Shown one piece after another: positions 50,688 through 59,694 of a stretch of 64,000 bases of DNA (position 1 is its first letter; every line of letters starts with the position of its first letter). The notes beneath the pieces were generated by a model, which saw only the letters and a list, made by a program, of their open reading frames with translations, ran no database searches and was not told where the DNA came from. Made by a program: the position numbers and the translations under genes. Source of the stretch: JAKFDK01 sp036676195 (GTDB lineage: Bacteria; Bacillota; Sulfobacillia; Symbiobacteriales; ZC4RG38); assembly GCA_036676195.1 (NCBI GenBank), contig JAKFDK010000010.1:62001-126000 (forward strand), given 5' to 3'.

Positions 50688-51402
50688 TACGACGGGCGAC
50701 GGCGCCATGCAACTCAGCTTCACCTTGCCGGTGGCCGATGCCGCCAAGGCCCGTGAGGCAGCCAGGCAGTTATGCCTGAAGATGGGCATCGCGGATGCGG
50801 CGGTTGCCTACACCAGGGACCTGGGCGGGGGATTCACTTTTTGCATCGTCTACGGTCACAGCCTCCATACTGTTGATCTGGACGCCATTGCGGTGACTGA
50901 GGTGGCGGCACCGGACTGGGACCTGGACGAAATCGACCGCCTGGTCCGGGAGAAGATCGGCCGCCCGGTGGTGGTGGTAGGTGCCTGTACCGGCTCAGAT
51001 GCCCATACGGTAGGTTTGGACGCCATCCTGAATGCCAAGGGGTTTCACGGCCATTACGGTTTGGAACGCCTGGCCCATTTTCGGGTGCATAACCTGGGTG
51101 CCCAGGTGCCGAACGAGGTGCTGGTGGCCAAGGCCCTTGAGGTCGGGGCAGACGCGATTCTGGTCTCCAAGGTGGTCACGCAAAAAAACATTCACCTGAC
51201 CGACATGACGCAACTGGTCGATCTGCTGGAGGCTGAGGGTATACGGGACCAAGTCATTCTGGTGGCCGGCGGTCCGCGCATGTCCCACGAACTGGCCGTA
51301 GAACTGGGGTACGACGCCGGTTTCGGTCCAGGCACGGTTGCCGCACGGGTGGGGGCGTTTCTGGTCCAGGAGTTGCTGCGCCGTTCCGGTGCCGCAGGTT
51401 GA
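50638..51402 (+). CDS. kamE: Beta-lysine 5,6-aminomutase beta subunit (B12-binding)
   Basis: A 254-residue subunit carrying the Rossmann B12 domain. The base-off motif is D121-x-H123-x2-G126. Lys134 is 11 residues after the cobalt-ligand His, the same distance as between His133 and the PLP-binding Lys144 of the known enzyme, so it is the likely PLP lysine. ATG at 50638 lies behind GGGGGGTGGGG within the kamD end. It is the last kam gene. Confidence 0.92.
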   Translation: MATRPPTQGNQVKPYGDTTGDGAMQLSFTLPVADAAKAREAARQLCLKMGIADAAVAYTRDLGGGFTFCIVYGHSLHTVDLDAIAVTEVAAPDWDLDEIDRLVREKIGRPVVVVGACTGSDAHTVGLDAILNAKGFHGHYGLERLAHFRVHNLGAQVPNEVLVAKALEVGADAILVSKVVTQKNIHLTDMTQLVDLLEAEGIRDQVILVAGGPRMSHELAVELGYDAGFGPGTVAARVGAFLVQELLRRSGAAG

Positions 51403-51739
51403 CAGGACGAAAGGTAGAAGCCGGGTTTGGCGGTTTTCTTCTATCGAACATTCTGGCGAGAAAATCCGTCATTACGGAACAGAGGAATGTGTGGGCTAGT
51501 GCGATGCTGGCTGCATAACCTGTCGCAGTCCTCCTTTTGCTTCCGCCTCGACCTGGACTTGACATGCTCGCCGAAAACACGGCATAATTCGTCTATTACC
51601 AGGTGGGGCGTAGTCGCCCGGGGCACTGGGACCACTGCGCATTTAATCGTAGCCCAGGCAGGAAAGCCCCAGATGTAGTCGAACATGTCTATGCTTCCGC
51701 GGCACCGGGGTCCATGTTTTCCAGGAGCGTGATGACGAA
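51403..51739. other. Intergenic region between kamE and rpoE
   Basis: It begins with a weak hairpin (TAGAAGCC against GGC...TTCTA, 51413-51446) that may end the kam transcript. Apart from the rpoE promoter at 51559-51588, I see no gene or other signal in it. Confidence 0.5.
51559..51588 (+). promoter_or_regulatory. Sigma-A promoter for rpoE
   Basis: A perfect TTGACA (51559-51564), 18 bases, then CATAAT (51583-51588). It lies about 150 bases upstream of the rpoE start. Confidence 0.65.
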
Positions 51740-52180
51740 ATGGGTTGCCCGGCCGACCTGCGCCCGGATATGACTGTGACTGACCTCGCCTATGCGATCT
51801 TGAAGAACCGCAGCAAGTCCATGCATTTCAAGGAACTTATCAATGAGATTCTCAAGGTCAAGGCCATCCCCCAGGATAACCCCGGGCGCATGATTGCCCA
51901 GATCCATACGGAGATCAACCTGGACGCCCGGTTCAATCACCAGGGCGGCGGGGAGTGGGGCTTGCGCGAGTGGCAGAAACAGAGCGGTACCAAGGTTGTG
52001 CGCATTCGCACCGGGGGTGCCACGCCTACTCGGATCCGTCCGGAGCTGTTGCCGGACGATGAAGACGAGTTCAGTGATCGCGAGGACGACGCCATCGATC
52101 GGGAAGAAGAAGAGGACGAGGGTACCCAGGATTACGACGGTGACGACGCCTACGCTGAAGACGACGAAGACGAGGAGTAG
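51740..52180 (+). CDS. rpoE: DNA-directed RNA polymerase delta subunit
   Basis: A 146-residue protein with an N-terminal HARE-HTH domain (about 10-85, AYAILKNRSKSMHFKELINEIL) and a very acidic tail rich in Asp and Glu (about 105-146). This is the Firmicute delta factor that speeds RNA polymerase recycling; it is unrelated to the sigma-E called rpoE in proteobacteria. ATG at 51740 follows GGAG at 12 bases; ATG at 51770 is an alternative. Its place before pyrG, with one gene inserted, fits Firmicutes. Confidence 0.88.
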   Translation: MGCPADLRPDMTVTDLAYAILKNRSKSMHFKELINEILKVKAIPQDNPGRMIAQIHTEINLDARFNHQGGGEWGLREWQKQSGTKVVRIRTGGATPTRIRPELLPDDEDEFSDREDDAIDREEEEDEGTQDYDGDDAYAEDDEDEE

Positions 52181-52211
52181 TGGTCTTCCCTGCAAGGGGG
52201 TTGCACACAAG

Positions 52212-54299
52212 TTGCAGCATACCAGGCTTTGGTTCAGATTAGGGTTAGTGTTCACCTTGCTCATGTTACCGGCCGCCATATCCATGGCGGCCGGCCTTGC
52301 CGTTGGCCCGGAACGGGAAATTCTGCTGCCTGCCTTTGCCGCGCATCCGGACCGCCAGTACTATCTGGACCTGGAGAACCACCGCCTGGTGGGGAGCAAG
52401 GAGACGGGTGATCTGGCGCTCGAGCCCGCGGGACCCGACGGTCCGGTACTGATGGCGGCCGGCGCCCGGGGGATTGATCGCCAGCCGGCCGGGGAAATCA
52501 CCGGCGTTCCGGCCGGTTTGACCGACCGCAAAGTGGTATCGGCCACGCCGGGGACATCCTATCTGGTGCTGACCCGGTCCGGACGGCTGGCCACCGTAAG
52601 GGTGGCTGAACTGCTGTCCGGCAGCCAGGTGGCGCGCCTGTATTACCAGGTGGTCGGAGACAGTGCCGCCGCCAATCCCGGCGACTCCGGATGGGTGGCA
52701 GCAACATGGGGGCCGGAACTGACCTTTCCGGCCTCGGTCCGGCTGGACCTGGAGCAGGGCACGGCGGTAACCGGAACTGCCCCGGCCGACCTGCAGGCCA
52801 CAGCCGAACTGCTCGAACATGTAGGCGGCGCGGGCATTCAGGAGGCGGGGGTCGACTTCAGCCTGCCCACCTTCCGCCCATCCGGTTGGGTACACCGGGT
52901 CGTGCCGCGCATGGGGTATGTATATGTGGTGAAAACCCGCAGCGGCGGGTATGCCAAGGTCCAGGTCAAGCCGGGAGCCCTGCGGGTCGCCCTGCAACAG
53001 GGTGAACAAACCGCACTGGCGCCTGGGCGTACCCGGCCGGAAGGGGAGTTGGAGATCTTTTCTGCCACCCTGGTACCGGCCAGCCGGGGCCAGGGCCTGA
53101 ACGTGGCCGGCGGGCGGCTGGTCGCTCTGGCGGAGGCAGATCTTTCGTTGCAACAAAATGCGGCCAACTACACCTTCATTCCCCTGGGCGGGGCAGCGAT
53201 GGTGGATCTGGGACCGCGGTTTCTCGACCGGGTGGCAGAGGCCCCGGAAGAGGGCTGGCGGGTCACCCCGGTGGCCGCCCAGTCCAACCGCACCTTTGCC
53301 CTGCGCACCCGGACCGGCCACTACGCGCTGGTCTACCTGCATTACGTTGACAAGGACGGCAGCGCCTATCTGGAGATCGCTTTCCAGGGGGACGGATCGC
53401 GGGGATTCTTCCCCCTGCAGTCCCCGGACCAGCCGGACGGGGCACAGCCCACCAGTGTGAATCAGGGCAGCGCCTACGACGCCGCCGCCGGAATCAGCAC
53501 CACCCCGTCTTCGGCGCCGCCGACCGGCTCCGCTGAGCCCCCCAAACCGGCCTTCAGCCTGGCGGCTACCGCCGGGGATCGTGCGGTGACACTTCGCTGG
53601 GGTGCAGCCCCGGCACCGGCGGGTGCAGAAGTTGAAGGTTACTTTGTGTTTCGGGGGATCAACCGGGACGAACTGGTCCCGATCAATGCCCAGATCATTC
53701 GCGGCACCGAGTACGTGGACCGGTCCCGACTGCAGAACGGGACAACCTACTACTACTCCGTGCAGGCCTACCTGAGCAATGCTGAACTCGGTGCCCAAAC
53801 GGCCGTGACGGCAGCCACACCTGGCACGGCCGGAGCCGGTGCCGCCGGTTCAGACGCCGGGGCTGCTCCGGCCGGGGGCGACCCGGCCGGATCGGGAGCA
53901 TCCGAACCGGTGGGATCGGGACCAAGGGAGGTCTGGCTGCAAATGGGGCAGCCGGCGGCGACCGTCAATGGGCAGAGCCGGGCACTGCCTGTAGCCCCGT
54001 TCGTCCGCGACGGCCGGACACTGGTGCCATTGCGCTTTATCGCTGAAGCCCTTGGTGCCCGTGTCCAGTGGGTTGCCGCCGAGCAGAAGATTCTGCTCGC
54101 GCTGGGCCCCCGGTTGGTGGAACTGTGGCTGGACCGAACCGACGCCCGGGTCGGTGGCGATACCATTGGCCTGGAGGTGGCGCCCACCCTGGTGGACAGC
54201 ACCACCGTGGTGCCGGTGCGCTTTGTCAGTGAGCAGTTGGGAGCCGAGGTGATCTGGCGGGCCGAAGAGCAAATAATTCGGGTCATCTACAGACCGTGA
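52212..54299 (+). CDS. Exported protein with fibronectin-like and copper-amine-oxidase N-terminal-like domains
   Basis: A 695-residue surface protein. A signal peptide covers about residues 1-27. The N-terminal 400 residues hold three or four repeated beta units (VVKTRSGGYAKVQV, ALRTRTGHYALVYL) that I do not recognise. A fibronectin type III domain follows at about 440-535. A Gly/Ala/Pro linker leads to a C-terminal copper-amine-oxidase-N-like module (about 575-695; FVRDGRTLVPLRFIAEALGA), common in surface proteins of Firmicutes. The TTG at 52212 follows AAGGGGG at 11 bases and gives a clean signal peptide. Inserted between rpoE and pyrG. Confidence 0.75.
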   Translation: MQHTRLWFRLGLVFTLLMLPAAISMAAGLAVGPEREILLPAFAAHPDRQYYLDLENHRLVGSKETGDLALEPAGPDGPVLMAAGARGIDRQPAGEITGVPAGLTDRKVVSATPGTSYLVLTRSGRLATVRVAELLSGSQVARLYYQVVGDSAAANPGDSGWVAATWGPELTFPASVRLDLEQGTAVTGTAPADLQATAELLEHVGGAGIQEAGVDFSLPTFRPSGWVHRVVPRMGYVYVVKTRSGGYAKVQVKPGALRVALQQGEQTALAPGRTRPEGELEIFSATLVPASRGQGLNVAGGRLVALAEADLSLQQNAANYTFIPLGGAAMVDLGPRFLDRVAEAPEEGWRVTPVAAQSNRTFALRTRTGHYALVYLHYVDKDGSAYLEIAFQGDGSRGFFPLQSPDQPDGAQPTSVNQGSAYDAAAGISTTPSSAPPTGSAEPPKPAFSLAATAGDRAVTLRWGAAPAPAGAEVEGYFVFRGINRDELVPINAQIIRGTEYVDRSRLQNGTTYYYSVQAYLSNAELGAQTAVTAATPGTAGAGAAGSDAGAAPAGGDPAGSGASEPVGSGPREVWLQMGQPAATVNGQSRALPVAPFVRDGRTLVPLRFIAEALGARVQWVAAEQKILLALGPRLVELWLDRTDARVGGDTIGLEVAPTLVDSTTVVPVRFVSEQLGAEVIWRAEEQIIRVIYRP

Positions 54300-54362
54300 G
54301 CTTTCGTCTTGCTACTTGGTAACTGGTTGGGTAGAATGGAGTTGGGCTCCCTGGAGGAGCAA

Positions 54363-54400
54363 CGGCCGGTGGGTCACCCCCACCGGCCGCTTTATTTTAT
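54363..54400 (+). terminator. Rho-independent terminator before pyrG
   Basis: CGGCCGGTGGG pairs with CCCACCGGCCG and is followed by TTTATTTTATTT. Confidence 0.9.
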
Positions 54401-54405
54401 TTGGC

Positions 54406-54435
54406 TTGACACTCGTTTTTGGGCATCGCTAGAAT
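54406..54435 (+). promoter_or_regulatory. Sigma-A promoter of pyrG
   Basis: TTGACA (54406-54411), 18 bases, TAGAAT (54430-54435). The start point would fall near 54442, leaving a leader of about 55 bases. The leader begins purine-poor and lacks an obvious pyrimidine-sensing G-run, so classic pyrG reiterative control is not evident. Confidence 0.75.
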
Positions 54436-54496
54436 GGACAAGTGCGCGTTTGACGGACCCCAGTGCGAGGGGTCAAGTGAGTCGGGAGGGGCATTC

Positions 54497-56125
54497 ATGG
54501 CTAAATTCATTTTCGTCACCGGTGGCGTCGTTTCCGGCTTGGGCAAGGGGATTACTGCTGCCTCCCTGGGCCGCCTGCTCAAGGCCAGGGGCTACCGGGT
54601 GACGGCGGTTAAATTCGACCCTTATATTAACGTCGACCCGGGAACGATGAATCCCCTCCAGCACGGTGAGGTCTTTGTTACCGACGATGGTGCGGAAACT
54701 GACCTGGACTTGGGGCACTACGAGCGGTTCATCGATATCTCCCTCGGTAAGGGAAACAACGTTACAACCGGGAAAGTATATCAGTCGGTGATTGCGAAGG
54801 AACGGCGGGGGGACTACCTGGGCAGCACCGTTCAGGTGATTCCGCATATCACCAATGAGATTAAGGCCCATATGTCTCGGGTTGCGGAGGAATCCGCGGC
54901 TGATGTGATTCTGATCGAGATCGGCGGTACTGTGGGCGATATTGAGAGTCAGCCTTTCCTGGAGGCGGCCCGCCAGTTCCGCCACGACATGCCCCGGGAA
55001 GATTGCTGTTTCATTCATGTCACCCTGGTGCCGTACATTGATGCAGCGGGTGAACTCAAGACCAAGCCCACCCAGCACAGTGTGGCGACGCTGCGCAGCA
55101 TTGGCATCCAGCCCGATGTGCTGGTCTGCCGTTCGGAAAAGACGATCCCGCGGGAACTGCGGGACAAGATTGCGCTGTTTACAGATGTCGCCAACGAGGC
55201 GGTCATCCCTAACGTGGACCTGGACAGCATCTACCGGGTGCCGCTGGTCATGGAGCAGGAAGGGCTGCCCAGGGTGATCTGCCGCAAGCTCAACCTGGAG
55301 GACCGCCAGCCGGACCTGAGCCTGTGGGTCGATCTGGTGGAACGGGCCACCAATCCGCAGCGTACCTGCGAGATCGCCATGGTGGGCAAATACGTGGCGC
55401 TGGAGGATGCGTACCTGAGTGTGGTGGAGGCCCTTAACCACGCCGGGATGGCCAACAACGCCCGGGTGAAGATCCGCTGGATCGATTCGGAACGGTTCGA
55501 GAACGGCGGGGCCCAGACCGCTCCCCGCGAACTGCTGGGAGATGCTGACGGAATTCTGGTTCCGGGTGGGTTTGGCTACCGGGGTATCGAGGGCAAGATG
55601 AACGCCATCACGTTTGCCCGGGAGAACCGGATCCCGTTCTTCGGCATCTGCATGGGCATGCAAAGCGCCGTCATTGAAGCGGCCCGCAACCTGCTGGGCA
55701 TTCGCAAGGCCAATTCAACCGAATTCATTCCTGACTGCCCGGAGCCGGTGATCGATCTGATGGCAGCCCAGAAAGAGGTCACCAACCTGGGCGGCACCAT
55801 GCGGCTGGGGCAGTATCCGTGCAGCCTGGAGCCAGGTTCCCGAGCGTACAGCGCTTACGGGACAAGCCAGGTATTGGAGCGCCACCGGCACCGGTGGGAG
55901 GTCAACAACGCCTACCTGCCCCGCCTGCGTGAAGTGGGGCTCAACCCGGTCGGCGTGTGGCGGGAGGGCAACCTGGTCGAGGCGGTGGAATTGGCGGACC
56001 ACCCCTGGTTCATCGGGGTTCAGTACCACCCGGAACTGAAGTCCAGGCCGGAGCGGCCGCACCCGCTCTTCCGAGACTTTATCCGGGCCAGCCTGGAGCG
56101 GAGCGAACAGCGTCAGAAGGCATAG
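54497..56125 (+). CDS. pyrG: CTP synthase
   Basis: A 542-residue enzyme converting UTP, ATP and glutamine to CTP. The synthetase domain begins KFIFVTGGVVSGLGKG (residues 3-18). The glutamine amidotransferase domain covers about 290-540 with the nucleophile Cys in FFGICMGMQ and the His-Glu pair in QYHPEL. The length is standard. It stands alone between two terminators. Confidence 0.97.
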   Translation: MAKFIFVTGGVVSGLGKGITAASLGRLLKARGYRVTAVKFDPYINVDPGTMNPLQHGEVFVTDDGAETDLDLGHYERFIDISLGKGNNVTTGKVYQSVIAKERRGDYLGSTVQVIPHITNEIKAHMSRVAEESAADVILIEIGGTVGDIESQPFLEAARQFRHDMPREDCCFIHVTLVPYIDAAGELKTKPTQHSVATLRSIGIQPDVLVCRSEKTIPRELRDKIALFTDVANEAVIPNVDLDSIYRVPLVMEQEGLPRVICRKLNLEDRQPDLSLWVDLVERATNPQRTCEIAMVGKYVALEDAYLSVVEALNHAGMANNARVKIRWIDSERFENGGAQTAPRELLGDADGILVPGGFGYRGIEGKMNAITFARENRIPFFGICMGMQSAVIEAARNLLGIRKANSTEFIPDCPEPVIDLMAAQKEVTNLGGTMRLGQYPCSLEPGSRAYSAYGTSQVLERHRHRWEVNNAYLPRLREVGLNPVGVWREGNLVEAVELADHPWFIGVQYHPELKSRPERPHPLFRDFIRASLERSEQRQKA

Positions 56126-56129
56126 AAAC

Positions 56130-56162
56130 GGGGCCATGCAGCCAGGATCGGCGGCATGGCCC
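56130..56162 (+). terminator. Terminator after pyrG
   Basis: GGGGCCATGC pairs with GCATGGCCCC around a 13-base loop, five bases after the pyrG stop. The T-tract is weak. Confidence 0.6.
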
Positions 56163-56171
56163 CACTTGCTG

Positions 56172-56315
56172 CTACCGGCGCTCTTTCATGGCCAGGGCCA
56201 GCTCTTCCAGACGCCGGGCGAAGTGCTCCAGCTTCCCTTCAAACCTGACCAGGAGATACACGCTTACCACAATCGGAAAGCCAAAATTTCCGATCAGGCG
56301 CAGGACTTCTTCCAT
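56172..56315 (-). CDS. YvrJ family small protein
   Basis: A 47-residue protein on the minus strand: MEEVLRLIGNFGFPIVVSVY at the start, a hydrophobic helix (about 9-23) and an amphipathic tail EGKLEHFARRLEELA. This is the YvrJ pattern, found widely in Firmicutes and of unknown function. GGGAGGAAA is placed eight bases before the ATG, which supports it as a real gene despite its size. It converges on pyrG. Confidence 0.8.
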   Translation of the reverse strand: MEEVLRLIGNFGFPIVVSVYLLVRFEGKLEHFARRLEELALAMKERR

Positions 56316-56424
56316 AAGGATTTCCTCCCTCGCCAAAACCACCGGATTTCGGGGACTGCTGGATCTGTGCCGCGAACAATGTCGCCCAAAGCGGAGTTAC
56401 TCCTCTTTAGGAACGGGTGTCACC

Positions 56425-56433
56425 TGCTATAAT
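56425..56433 (+). promoter_or_regulatory. Extended -10 promoter of the HD-domain gene
   Basis: TGCTATAAT is a perfect extended -10 element, 41 bases before the HD gene start. No good -35 hexamer at the right distance. Confidence 0.6.
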
Positions 56434-56473
56434 GAAACAAGTTCGGGTTTGGTGGGGAAGAAGGAGACGCCAG

Positions 56474-57775
56474 GTGAAGGAATATGTCTTTCGCGACGCG
56501 GTCCATGGCGACATTTCCGTACAGGATCCGGTCGTCCTGGCGCTGATTGATACCCCGGAATTTCAGCGGTTGCGACGGATCCGGCAACTGGGAACTTCCT
56601 TTATTTCCTATCCTGGTGCCGAGCATACCCGGTTTGCCCATTCGCTGGGCGCCTACCACCTGATGGACCGGGTACTGAAGCACCTGACCGAGCGGCATCT
56701 GGTGGCGTTGAGCCGGGAAGAGCACACCTTGATGTGCTGCGCCGCCCTCCTGCACGATGTGGGCCATGGCCCTTTCTCGCACCTGTTTGAAAAGGTCATG
56801 GGTACCGACCATGAGCAATGGGCAGTACGGATCATTACCAGCCCGGAGACGGCCATAAACCGCCGCCTGCGGGAACGGCATTCGGACTGGCCGGACCGGA
56901 TTGCGGCCCTGGTGACGCACCGCTGGCAGGGTCCGGGCTACATGCAGGACCTGTTGAGCAGTCAGCTCGATATTGACCGGATGGATTACCTGCTGCGAGA
57001 TTCACTGATGTGTGGCGTTTCTTATGGAAACTTTGATCTCAGCCGGCTTCTGAGCACCCTGGCCGTATCTGAAGGCCCCAGGGGCCCGCGCCTGGCCGTG
57101 AGTGCCAAGGGCCAGAGTGCGGCTGAGGCATTCCTGCTGGCTCGCTATTTTATGTACTGGAACGTGTATTTTCATAAGGCTACGCGATCCATCGAGGCCA
57201 TTCTGGAAAAACTATTGCAACGGGCCGTGGCGCTGTACAGCACCGGCGGGGCGGCGGCATTGGGCGGGGTACCGGCCAGTCTGGAGCCCTTTCTGGCCGG
57301 ACCGGTCACCCTGGCGCAATACCTGGCAGCGGATGAGGTCGATGTGTCTTATGCCATCAAGAGGTGGGCCGCATCACCGGATCCGGTGCTGTCTGATCTG
57401 GCCGGCCGGTTCGTCCACCGCCGCCTCTTCCGCGGCCTGCGTCTGAAGGGACCGATCTCGGACGAGTTGCGGCAGGCTGTGCTGGCGCGGGTCGCTGCTG
57501 CGGGGTTTACACCGCCGGAATACTACGTCCACACTGATCGCACGGTCGGTGTGGCCTATACGTATTATGTGGCGCCGGTAGAAGAGGGTCCCCACCCGAT
57601 TCTGGTGGTTGATGTCGATGGCGGCCGTCTATTGGTAGAGGAAATCACCCGTCGCTCCGATGTTCTGCGGGGGATCTCTGCTGAACCCCTGGCCCGCTAT
57701 GCCCTGTTTGTACCCAAGGAGGTGGCAGATGCCGTTGTTCCGTTGCTCGCTCAGCAACTGCTCTTTGAGATTTAA
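56474..57775 (+). CDS. HD-domain metal-dependent phosphohydrolase (dGTPase/SAMHD1-like)
   Basis: A 433-residue HD-superfamily protein. The start FRDAVHGDISV, RLRRIRQLG, EHTRFAHSLG and the metal pair HDVGHGP (His-Asp) are typical of the SAMHD1/YdhJ group of nucleotide triphosphohydrolases. DIDRMDYLLRDS provides the later Asp ligand. GTG at 56474 follows AAGGAGA. It is a single gene with its own extended -10 promoter. The substrate is probably a (d)NTP, but some members act on other phosphoesters. Confidence 0.87.
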   Translation: MKEYVFRDAVHGDISVQDPVVLALIDTPEFQRLRRIRQLGTSFISYPGAEHTRFAHSLGAYHLMDRVLKHLTERHLVALSREEHTLMCCAALLHDVGHGPFSHLFEKVMGTDHEQWAVRIITSPETAINRRLRERHSDWPDRIAALVTHRWQGPGYMQDLLSSQLDIDRMDYLLRDSLMCGVSYGNFDLSRLLSTLAVSEGPRGPRLAVSAKGQSAAEAFLLARYFMYWNVYFHKATRSIEAILEKLLQRAVALYSTGGAAALGGVPASLEPFLAGPVTLAQYLAADEVDVSYAIKRWAASPDPVLSDLAGRFVHRRLFRGLRLKGPISDELRQAVLARVAAAGFTPPEYYVHTDRTVGVAYTYYVAPVEEGPHPILVVDVDGGRLLVEEITRRSDVLRGISAEPLARYALFVPKEVADAVVPLLAQQLLFEI

Positions 57776-58188
57776 GGACGTTGAGCAGAAGCAGCAAGGA
57801 TAAGCTCCGATTTTGGTCCAACCTGGCACCGCCGACGGCTTGCTGGGACTGATGGCTGCATACTCATATCTCATCAGTGAGCCTGGCCTGGTCACTCCCG
57901 CCCTCCTGGTGTCGGGGTTCCGGGCGTATTATGTCTATACTTACCTGACGGCCCGCCCGAGAAACCCCCGACGGAAGCGGCGGTGGCAAGGCGCGGGCGG
58001 CGGCGACCCTTGCCGCTCCTTTTCCTATGTAAAGTGGGTTTCAAGCACGGCTCGAAGATTCGTTTCGTACCCTGGTAACGGGGATGGCTCGGGGGAATGG
58101 CAGGCTGCCCTTCCGTCCATCCTACTGGATGGGAAGCCGGACAGTGAGGCCGGCACCCGAGCGGAAGGGTGAGTGAGGAGGGTCGTGC
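57776..58188. other. Gene-free stretch with structured segments before the NYN gene
   Basis: No open frame here has a ribosome binding site or a recognisable product. Two parts look structured. At about 57974-58030, GGCAAGG and CCTTGCC with partly paired flanks lead into CTCCTTTTCC, a possible late terminator of the HD gene. At about 58110-58140, CCATCC and GGATGG form a small hairpin in a G-rich leader that runs to the next start. I could not match either to a riboswitch class. Confidence 0.4.
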
Positions 58189-58989
58189 ATGAAGAGTGTG
58201 GTTTTTATGGATTACGAAAACATCTATTGGAGCATGAAACAACAGTACGGTACATCACCCGACGTCGTAAAACTGATCTCCAGCCTACGGGAGTTGGGCG
58301 AGCAAAAGCACGGTGGTGGCCCGGTGTGTCTGATGCAGGCCTATGCAGATTTTGATCACGAGGAGTTTCGGGGCCTGCTGTCAGATTTGCAGCGCCGAAG
58401 TGTTGAGCCACGTCATGTGTTTTCCAAGAACTACGACGATGGCACGCGTAAGAACGCCGCTGACATTGAAATGAGCTTGGATGCGCTGGAGATGATGTAC
58501 AACCGGGCCGACATTGATGTTTTCATTCTGGTCTGCGGAGACCGGGACATGATCCAGGTGATTCGCAAGCTACGGGCACGCGGCAAGCTGGTACATGTGG
58601 TTGCGGTCGAAAAGACCATGTCCAAAGACGTGATGTCGTTTGTGAACTTCTTTACGACCATTGAAACCCTGCTGGGGATTGTCCCGCCGGCCATGCATGA
58701 CCTGGAACTGATGATCCGCCGGTTGGATTCGGCCGAATTCGGCAAGCCGTTTGTGGGCCTTAAATACTTCCTGCGGGTACTGGCGGGGTCCGACATTGTG
58801 GACCGCAAGACCTACGAGCTGGTGAACCAGGCGATTTCCGAGGGAATTATCGAGACTTACAAGGTACCGAACCCCAAGGACGAGCTGTTTCCGACCACGG
58901 CCTGCCGCCTGAACCGGGAGCATGAACTGGTTCGCCGGGCACTGAACGGAGGTCCGTCCAGCGCCCCGGCCCGGCACGTCAGTGCCTGA
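58189..58989 (+). CDS. NYN-domain (PIN-like) protein, LabA/DUF88 type
   Basis: A 266-residue protein. The NYN fold covers about residues 3-150, with the acidic residues expected for metal binding: VFMDYENIYW (Asp8, Glu10), KNAADIEMSLD and VCGDRDM. The family is predicted to cut RNA. The C-terminal 100 residues include a winged-helix-like segment, similar to the OST-HTH/DUF arrangements of other NYN proteins. GAGGAGGG precedes the ATG. It stands alone and ends at a strong terminator. Confidence 0.85.
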   Translation: MKSVVFMDYENIYWSMKQQYGTSPDVVKLISSLRELGEQKHGGGPVCLMQAYADFDHEEFRGLLSDLQRRSVEPRHVFSKNYDDGTRKNAADIEMSLDALEMMYNRADIDVFILVCGDRDMIQVIRKLRARGKLVHVVAVEKTMSKDVMSFVNFFTTIETLLGIVPPAMHDLELMIRRLDSAEFGKPFVGLKYFLRVLAGSDIVDRKTYELVNQAISEGIIETYKVPNPKDELFPTTACRLNREHELVRRALNGGPSSAPARHVSA

Positions 58990-59005
58990 TCCCAGCCGCA
59001 TCAAG

Positions 59006-59050
59006 GCCACGGACCCCCGGGGAGCAATCCCAGGGGTCCGTGGCTTTTTT
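59006..59050 (+). terminator. Rho-independent terminator after the NYN gene
   Basis: GCCACGGACCCC pairs with GGGGTCCGTGGC and is followed directly by six Ts. Confidence 0.92.
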
Positions 59051-59250
59051 GTGAATAAAAATTCGCGGTAGTTGTGGAACAAACGGCCGCGACCTTTCGT
59101 CCAAAGGACCAGTCTTGAAACGCGCGCCAACGCGCCCGGGGCGCGGTTCAGAAGCCCGTTGGCAGGAAATTGGTTTTCAACGCCGAATGCTATCGAGGTC
59201 TTTCTTTACGCTCCTTATTCTGCCTATATGCATATCCGAAATCTGTATGA

Positions 59251-59280
59251 TTGACCTGCCTAAACATCCGTTGCTACAAT
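59251..59280 (+). promoter_or_regulatory. Strong sigma-A promoter of the S-layer-type gene
   Basis: TTGACC (59251-59256), 18 bases, TACAAT (59275-59280). The AT-rich stretch upstream (59195-59245) could act as an UP element. Confidence 0.7.
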
Positions 59281-59694
59281 GCGGTTGGCTTACCGGACGA
59301 CACCATGATGCCGAGTCGGGGTGCATCGCCGCATGGGCGGTGTCACTCCGTTGATCAGACGCAGGTTCCGGGGACACCCATCCCCGGGAGCAGAAGGCAG
59401 CTCGTCCCCATTCGGATGGGCCAAACTGTGGAAGGAAATGGTTTGCGAAAATCTCGGGAACCTTTTCTGGCAAGCTGCGTCTATAGTAACTGGTTCGGTC
59501 CCCAACCAAGTTCCGACGGTCATGCTGTCGGGGGAGGGCGGGGCGCACAGCGGAGGCGTCTGCGGTGCGAACGGGGGGGATGGCCCGCACGGGTAGCGGG
59601 ACTCGGCACATTCCGAACCACCAGACCATCTCCGACGCAACAGGACCCGACGTTCCGAGTTCCACGTTATTTCCTAAAGAGGAGGATTCGAGGG
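59281..59694 (+). other. Long structured 5' leader of the S-layer-type mRNA
   Basis: About 400 bases lie between the promoter and the start codon, with no gene of their own. Several hairpins are visible: GACACC/GGTGTC (59299-59344), CCGGGGA/TCCCCGG (59368-59387) and CCCAT-TCGG-ATGGG with a stable tetraloop (59407-59420). It ends in AAAGAGGAGG close to the ATG. Long stable leaders are common for S-layer messages. Confidence 0.6.

Noticed and set aside
57813..58172. Possible 119-residue gene before the NYN gene
   Set aside because: No ribosome binding site, a turn to Arg/Gly-rich sequence half way, and no recognisable family.
59177..59665. Minus-strand frame inside the S-layer leader
   Set aside because: No ribosome binding site or protein-like pattern; the region is better explained as a structured leader.
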